Below, one piece after another: positions 58,616 through 64,000 of a stretch of 64,000 bases of DNA (its first letter is position 1; the number at the start of each line of letters is the position of its first letter). Location: contig NC_092879.1 of the NCBI RefSeq assembly GCF_028372415.1, positions 95,080,241-95,144,240 on the forward strand. Reading direction: 5' to 3'. A model generated the notes under the pieces. It ran no database searches. It was given only the letters and a program-made list of their open reading frames with translations, and was not told where the DNA came from. The DNA is from Notamacropus eugenii (taxonomy: Eukaryota > Chordata > Mammalia > Diprotodontia > Macropodidae). The position numbers and the translations under genes were made by a program.

Positions 58616-59810
58616 AACCAAACACCCCTGTACATCAGCAGCCTCTAAGGACATCGGAGTCATAATTATGGTTGGTGCATTCTATTGAAGAAGGCAAGGA
58701 GATGTGTGATGCATTTCTATGGGTGAGTGTCTCCAGGCAAAGCTGGAGTGGAAAAACAGACCCCAGGGAAGACAATCTCACCTGAAACTGTCCCATGACG
58801 TCTTCTTCAATCTCAGTACCCACTTAAGAACACCAAGCTAAGTCACTTGCTGGCTCTATCCTCAGGTTGTAATCTGCTTGAGAAGGCCCCAGTTAAGCTT
58901 TGCATCTGTGGTACCATCCATCAGGAAGATTGGAATCCTAGGCAGGGATTACCCATTCACCCACCCTCCTACATGTGCTCCGGAGATGTAGCAGAATTAG
59001 TCTACTGGGTCTGCTCCATGGTCTCTGAATTCACACCTGAGGTGAGGTCAGGGCACAGAAAGCCTTGTGTCACCAAAGCCACATGGCATTATCTTATGAG
59101 ATACCATCCCTGTGCTGTGTCCCTCCAGCACCCCATTAAAACTATAACTGAACCCCAGTTTTATTGTTCTCTTACCATGCCTGTTCAGATTTTTAAGAAG
59201 TTAAAGAGACCTTTTTGAAAATAGCCAGCCATCAGGCCCTCTTCTTGGAGAGCAGGGCAGGTGCTATTGCTCACAAAGTCAGGAGACTGGTGTCTTATGA
59301 CCCGAGAGGGGTGTTTGTTTTATTTATTGCTTTCAAATAATCACAGGAAAGGGGATATTATCAAAATCCCAGTTGATATAGAGTGCCTTTAAAGAAATAT
59401 TCATTGAGTACCTTGTACAATAGGCACTCAAACCTTTTTTTATTGGTTACATTATACATTCTACTTTCTACTGCTATCACAGGTGATAATCCCCTCACCC
59501 CCAAAAGAAGAGCCCTTATAAAGTAACAGTGCTTGGTAAATAGCACCATCTAGAGATGGGGAAATAAAGGAATATTTATGTTCTGAATATCTTCATAATG
59601 ACATAAGCAATGTCACATATGCTTCACATATGCTTTGGTGCAACGTAAAATATATTTTCTTTACACATATAGATGTGCCTCTTCCCTTTCTTATGGTTCT
59701 ATATAGGAAGAGTCAAGGTGCTAAGACTTAACATGCTGCTTAAGAGCTGTGGGAGAGGAAACCATCTCAGAGCATTCTTTCTGCTTCAAAAATGTACGTT
59801 GACCAAATCA
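58616..59810. other. Unassigned intergenic sequence, about 1.2 kb
   Basis: A 123-codon open stretch at 58847-59218 has several cysteines but no family motif I recognise and no clear splice or promoter context. A short tail 'attgagtaccttgtacaata' at 59403-59422 is L2-like. Confidence 0.45.
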
Positions 59811-59814
59811 CCAA

Positions 59815-60246
59815 TAAATTAGAGAAATATTCATTTTTAAAAACCTGAGGTTTTACTTCACCCTCAGCAAACTGTCAAGAATGGGAAAAAATGACAATAG
59901 TCAATGTTGGAAGGGTTGTGGAAAGATAAGGTGAACTGAGATACTGTTGGTAGAGCTGTGAATGCCTCAGAGCATTCTGGGAAGCAATGTGGAGTTAAGG
60001 TAAAACTTCCAAAAAAATGTGGCTCAGTCCATACCCTTTTAACCAGAGAGGCTCCTGAGAGGCATATACCCCCAAGGCCAAATGGAAAAAGGTTTCACAT
60101 AAACCAAAATATTCATTGTAGCCCTTTTTTTGTGGTAGAAAAGAATTGGCCACGAAAAGTGCTCATCAATTGAGGAATGATCAAGGAATCGTGGTACATG
60201 GTTATAATGGAACATATTAGATGCTATTATATAATAGTATACCATA

Positions 60247-60311
<65 letters not shown>

Positions 60312-60460
60312 TGTGTACTATTGGAAACAATGAATACAAAAAATTAAGAAAAGCAAATACTGATACAGAGTAAAGTCAACGGAACCAGGAAAATAATAAA
60401 CATGACTCCAACAACAAATAGAACACTATGTAATTATAATGGCCAAGCTTGGCCTCACAG
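59815..60460 (+). mobile_element. L1 3' UTR with internal (TA)n
   Basis: 'tgttggaagggttgtggaa', 'actgttggtagagctgtga', 'aaaatattcattgtagccc' and 'tggtagaaaagaattggcc' are L1 3' UTR phrases. A (TA)n run interrupts it at 60250-60310. Confidence 0.75.
60250..60310. repeat. (TA)n microsatellite
   Basis: About 30 uninterrupted TA units inside the L1 3' UTR. Confidence 0.97.
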
Positions 60461-62048
60461 AGATGAGGAGCTATAGCACCGAGGCAGGGGACTCTGGGGG
60501 CATCGTATAGACTGTCAGACTTGGCTGATGCCTTTACAGAACTGTTTCTTCCCCTCTTTCATTTCTCCTTTCTTCCAAGGAGAGATTCCCTGGTCAGGGA
60601 AAAGGAGAGAGCTGTATCTGGAAATGAAGGTGATGTGATAACAAAAGATATAATTTTTGAATGGTTCAAATGAAAGGAAAAAGGATATATCATTCAAAAA
60701 TTTCGAAAAGTATAAGAAGCTTAAATCAATATAAATCTATATATCTCATCCACACCAATATAAGAGGATGAGCGAAAGAAAACAGATGCATTGATCTAGA
60801 ACAATATTGCCATCTATTAGTGAAGGCTATGAGAGCTCTAAGCCACCACTGCTGATTTGGAGAGCCCCTTGCAAGATGGGGTGAACGCTGGAAATTGGCA
60901 TGGTTTTATTCACATACTTCAGTACTTCAATGGCTCATGTTTCCATGGAGGTGGGCGCTGTTTCCCATGGTGCAGACCACCACTCATTCATCTCTTCTCG
61001 TTCTTTGGGATTCTTATGCACGTCCTCCTAGAAATCCTCTAAAGAACAGAGATGTAAGTAGGGTGGGGTAGCTGGAGCTTTGTCCTTTAGGTGCCAAATC
61101 AGAGGGCACTACAGTACGACAGAGCTTAACACTGAGTTAGTGAAAATAATTAGGTAAAGTAGCAAGTTTGGAGATGACAGGCTACAGTAAGCTCCTCCCT
61201 GATCCTGCCTTTCTTCCTCCACCCACTCAATGACTCTTGGGTCTTTTAATACCTTGTTCTTGTTACATGACTAGCCCACTTCCTTTTCTAATCACATACG
61301 TCTGCCTCATGAATATGGGCTTTATATGTGACCTTGTATTGAAGTGATTGATTTCCCAGCAACTAATGCCCAGTGCTGGAATTTCCCCAAGCACAAGACA
61401 GGACCAGGGTTTAGTGTGCATTTCAGTAGGAGCCGACTTTAAATGGAGAAATACAAAATGTGAATGCTTACTTCAACTATCGGTGATTTTGTCAGTGTGG
61501 GTATTACCTCCCCTAAGACAAATCCCACCCCCCACACCCCACCCTACTCCTACACAGACTTAATTAGATGGCCTTTGTGAATTGCTTTGGTAAGAAAAAA
61601 GCTGTCAGCAGGTGGCCAAATTGCTGCTGATAGAATATTTTTAAAGAAATATTTATTGAATACCTTGTATACATAGGTACTCAAAAAATACTTGATTGAT
61701 TTTAAGTTGCCCTTGGAAAAGAGACACATAGTCCCTAGCCAAGACTGTGTTTAAAACCTTTCCAGTTTAGTAGCGCCTGCTGGTGATCTCCACTGGTAGA
61801 ACCTTCTCTACATGATGAGGAAGCATCAATGAGGATGATAGCAGATGACTCCAGTCTGTGGGGTAAAATGTTGTGGTACTTCCTACAGAAGCAGGAAAGA
61901 GGAAGAGCTGATCTTCATAGTAGACTGCTCCACTCTGCCTGTTTGCCATTTGAGAAAACTTCCAAACAGTTTCTAGGTTATGGGTTTGCCTCACCCCAGG
62001 AGAAGTGGGAGAAAGAAGCTGAAATTGCTTGGATGAAGGGGTATTTTC
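60461..62048. other. 3' flank and possible distal 3' UTR of AGTR2
   Basis: About 1.6 kb beyond the nearest AATAAA with no recognisable gene. A short L2-type tail fragment (tattgaatacctt..., about 61645-61690) is present; the rest is not obviously repetitive. If the transcript has a long 3' UTR as in human, this is where it lies. Confidence 0.4.
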
Positions 62049-62054
62049 TTTATT
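62049..62054 (-). terminator. Possible polyadenylation hexamer for AGTR2
   Basis: Minus-strand AATAAA begins 116 bases past the AGTR2 stop codon. Another AATAAA is at 61657-61652. The human transcript has a much longer 3' untranslated region, so this proximal hexamer may be unused. The sequence alone cannot choose between sites. Confidence 0.3.
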
Positions 62055-62169
62055 TTCTAGTTCTTGAAGAGTCCAAAAGTCAATTTTGATTCAAAAGATT
62101 CTTCTTTTCCCAAGCCATTAATTCTCATTCACGGAAGCCCAAGTTGTTCTGTTTGAACCACGTCCATCT

Positions 62170-63321
62170 TCATTCCATCAGGGTCTCCACTTCCTTAAGA
62201 GAATTCCCTTTTCTGGAAGACATACTATCTCTATTCTTGCGGAGCTGAGAAACTCTCAGCTTAAACAGGCGCCGGCATCTCTCTTGGAACTGGTTTCCAA
62301 CAAAACAGTACAGAAAGGGATTGATGCAGCTGTTTGCAAAGCCCATGCAGATACCAAAAGGCATGGCAGTGTCGATGGCTGAGATCACATCACAGTTAGT
62401 GATGACATGCAGCCAAGCCAGTGTATCCAGGAAAGTTAAGACGTGAAAGGGAAGCCAGCAGATAACAAAAGCCAGGACAACTGCAGCTGCCATCTTCAGT
62501 ACCCTGTCTCTCATGAGCTGGTTCTTCCCAAAGCCACTTGCCTTCATTAAGTGCTTTCGGATGCCAGCATAGCATGTGGCTATGAACACCAATGGGATCA
62601 GAAAACCAAGTGCATTCTTCATGAAGGCCATTCCTGCTGACCACTGTGAATACTTCTCAGGAGGGAAGGCCATGATACAGGCATTCACTCCCAGGTGGTC
62701 GATGGGCTTGATGTCTCGGAAATAAAATGTTGGCAGTGAGGACACACAGGCTAGCCCCCACACAAGGGGCACAATAAATGACATCTGCCATGGGGTTCTT
62801 CTCTGGGACTGGAAGGGGTAGACAACGGCTTGGTACCTGTCAATACTCATGCAGGTGATAAAAAAAACACTGGCATACATGTTCAGACACAAGAGGGCAC
62901 TGGAGATTTTGCACATCACCGAACCAAAGAACCAGTTGTAGCCATAAGAGTAATAAGTGGCCCAGAGTGGCAGAGTAGCTAGAAACAGCAGGTCTGCCAT
63001 GGCGAGGTTGAAGATGTAAATACTAGCAACTTTTTTGGGGCCCCGGTGGCAACAGAATAGGGAAACCACCACGCTGTTGCCAATTAGACCAAGGACAAAG
63101 ATAATGTAGTAGAGAGCAGGAATGAAGGCTAGGTGATACCCCGAGAGCTTCAGCAAGCATTTAGCGCTTGACACGTTATTGTTAGAGGTGTTTATGGGTC
63201 CTATGTATGGATCGTTAACCATATTTTCTCTTTTGATGGAAGATGAATAGTTGTTCTTTATGTCAAATGGGATCAGTGAAATATCAGCCTGAAATCTTTG
63301 TGAACTCAGGTCACTGGTCAT
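62170..63321 (-). CDS. AGTR2: Angiotensin II type 2 receptor, complete single-exon coding region
   Basis: A class A GPCR of 383 residues on the plasma membrane. It binds angiotensin II and generally opposes AT1 receptor signalling. Seen: seven hydrophobic segments, starting with TM1 at about residues 66-92; DRY at 161-163; CWLP at 288-291 in TM6; NPFLY at 334-338 in TM7. The block from YIFNLA to LPLWATYYSY and the VNACIMAFPPEKY loop are near-identical to human AT2. With a constant offset of 20 to the 363-residue human protein, the disulphide cysteines fall at C55-C310 and C137-C215, and the ligand-contact residues at W120, R202 and K235. Three N-glycosylation sequons (N24, N44, N49) lie in the extracellular N-terminus. 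That tail is about 20 residues longer than in human and poorly conserved; M34 is an alternative start. I chose the first ATG because a splice acceptor sits 10 bases upstream. No frameshift or internal stop is present. Confidence 0.98.
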   Translation of the reverse strand: MTSDLSSQRFQADISLIPFDIKNNYSSSIKRENMVNDPYIGPINTSNNNVSSAKCLLKLSGYHLAFIPALYYIIFVLGLIGNSVVVSLFCCHRGPKKVASIYIFNLAMADLLFLATLPLWATYYSYGYNWFFGSVMCKISSALLCLNMYASVFFITCMSIDRYQAVVYPFQSQRRTPWQMSFIVPLVWGLACVSSLPTFYFRDIKPIDHLGVNACIMAFPPEKYSQWSAGMAFMKNALGFLIPLVFIATCYAGIRKHLMKASGFGKNQLMRDRVLKMAAAVVLAFVICWLPFHVLTFLDTLAWLHVITNCDVISAIDTAMPFGICMGFANSCINPFLYCFVGNQFQERCRRLFKLRVSQLRKNRDSMSSRKGNSLKEVETLME

Positions 63322-63331
63322 ACTCCGTTTC

Positions 63332-63355
63332 CTGAAATTGACAAAACAAAAGCAT
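63332..63355 (-). promoter_or_regulatory. AGTR2: Splice acceptor of the AGTR2 coding exon
   Basis: Read on the minus strand, TTGTTTTGTCAATTTCAG ends at 63332, giving a pyrimidine-rich tract and CAG. The exon would begin at 63331, with 10 non-coding bases before the ATG at 63321. In human AGTR2 the whole coding sequence is in the last exon behind non-coding exons, so an acceptor this close to the ATG fits. The intron runs off the window end. Confidence 0.8.
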
Positions 63356-63504
63356 TTTGAATGTTCAAATCTTAGAGCAGATTTTTAATTTAATATTTTA
63401 CCAAAAAAGGCTTAATGTTTACCAAAAGGAGAAGTAATTAAATACAATAAGGCTGAATTCTGCCTTGGTGGGTGAGGGGACGAATGGATTATTCTGGTAA
63501 ACAA

Positions 63505-63685
63505 TTAGGGATCATATGAGAAAAATGACTAAACTACTCATACCCGTTAACCTAACAATGCCAATACCATGTGTATACCTGGAAAATACCTCTACCCCCA
63601 GAGAGGTAATGACAGAAAAGGTCTGTATTTACCCAAATATTTCTGTACTAGCAGAAAACTGGAAAACAAAGTATGTTCAAGCCCT
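63505..63685 (+). mobile_element. L1 3' UTR fragment inside the AGTR2 intron
   Basis: The run 'actcatacccgttaacct' followed by a 'gtctgtatttacccaaata' type phrase and 'gcagaaaactggaaaac' resembles the L1 3' UTR seen better preserved at 59815-60460. Degenerate and short. Confidence 0.5.
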
Positions 63686-63714
63686 GACTTTAGGGTGAGA
63701 CTTGAATAGGTCTT

Positions 63715-63855
63715 GAATTTCAACTTTGCCATACACCACTTTCATGATCCTGAAAATCACTTTACCTCTCTGCATATCATTTTCCTCATCTGTCAAATGA
63801 GGGAGTTAGATTGGCAAACCTCCAGGGTCTCTAAGCTCATAATGCTGTGATCCTA
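63715..63855 (+). repeat. MIR-like CORE-SINE fragment
   Basis: Contains the core phrase 'ctctgcatatcattttcc' then 'tcatctgtcaaatgaggg', followed by a degenerate 'ctaagctcataatgctgtg' tail, as in MIR family SINEs. It lies in the presumed AGTR2 intron. Confidence 0.6.
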
Positions 63856-63924
63856 TTAGCCTATGAAGTGTCCATTGATCAGAAAATGTCAATCATGTAA
63901 TAAACAAAGGGCATCGATAAATGT

Positions 63925-64000
63925 GGTAGCTGGGTGGCACAGTGGATAGAGTGCTGGATCTGGAGTCAGGAAGAACTGAGTTCAAATCTGGCCTCAGACA
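63925..64000 (+). repeat. tRNA-headed marsupial SINE, cut by the window end
   Basis: Begins with the head 'tagctgggtggcacagtgg' (A-box like) and includes 'gagttcaaatctggcctc' (B-box like). Its 3' half is outside the window, so the tail type cannot be told. Confidence 0.85.

Noticed and set aside
58847..59218. 123-codon cysteine-containing frame, considered as a secreted protein
   Set aside because: No clear signal peptide, cysteine spacing fits no family I know, and there is no transcript evidence; kept only as unassigned sequence.
62396..62644. 82-codon minus-strand frame inside AGTR2
   Set aside because: It is an out-of-frame shadow of the receptor coding sequence.
1..64000. A CRISPR array, operon, prophage or endogenous retrovirus
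   Set aside because: No regularly spaced direct repeats with spacers, no gene-dense operon, and no LTR pair or gag/pol/env-like frames were found; the reverse transcriptase remnants are all of non-LTR type.

Overview
This 64 kb window is vertebrate nuclear DNA, most likely from a marsupial. The sequence is AT-rich and CpG-poor, with long intergenic stretches. It carries tRNA-headed CORE-type SINEs with BovB-like tails (Mar1-like), very old L2, CR1/L3 and MIR remnants, and L1 copies of a marsupial type. The species cannot be named from the sequence alone. No prokaryotic operon, CRISPR array, phage or plasmid structure is present.

The only gene that looks functional is at the right end: AGTR2, the angiotensin II type 2 receptor, minus strand, 62170-63321. 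It is one uninterrupted 383-codon coding exon preceded by a good splice acceptor. Upstream non-coding exons and the promoter are not identified and probably lie beyond base 64000. AGTR2 is X-linked in placental mammals, in the region also conserved on the marsupial X, so X linkage is plausible here; that is inference, not something the sequence shows. A 5'-truncated, frameshifted RPL23A processed pseudogene lies at about 34049-34386.

Layout: 1-5300 holds L2, L1 and CR1/L3 ends and two tRNA-headed SINEs. 5308-9160 holds two head-to-tail half-L1 (HAL1-like) copies, with ORF1 but no ORF2. 9176-11028 is a long minus-strand L2 with reverse-transcriptase remnants. 14932-18911 is another LINE split by a near full-length HAL1-like insertion flanked by a 13-bp target duplication. 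19690-24900 is a mosaic of L2, L1 3' ends, a DNA-transposon remnant and MIRs. 26385-33490 has a TC/TG tract, two older HAL1-like elements (one inside an L2) and an AT-rich island. 34049-36890 has the pseudogene, a GT microsatellite, a SINE and a SINE-in-L2 nest. 39345-42829 has an L1 endonuclease remnant split by a MIR, another HAL1-like element and a GAT/GAA tract. 43700-44041 is a diverged tandem duplication. 48152-48950 is a composite element whose two ends carry the same LINE tail in inverted orientation. 52810-54290 has L1 and SINE remnants, and 59815-64000 has an L1 3' end, the AGTR2 exon and its upstream intron.

Most remaining long reading frames are shadows of repeats or microsatellites. 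Repeat edges are estimated by eye and may be off by tens of bases. Family names come from remembered consensus features, not from a database search.
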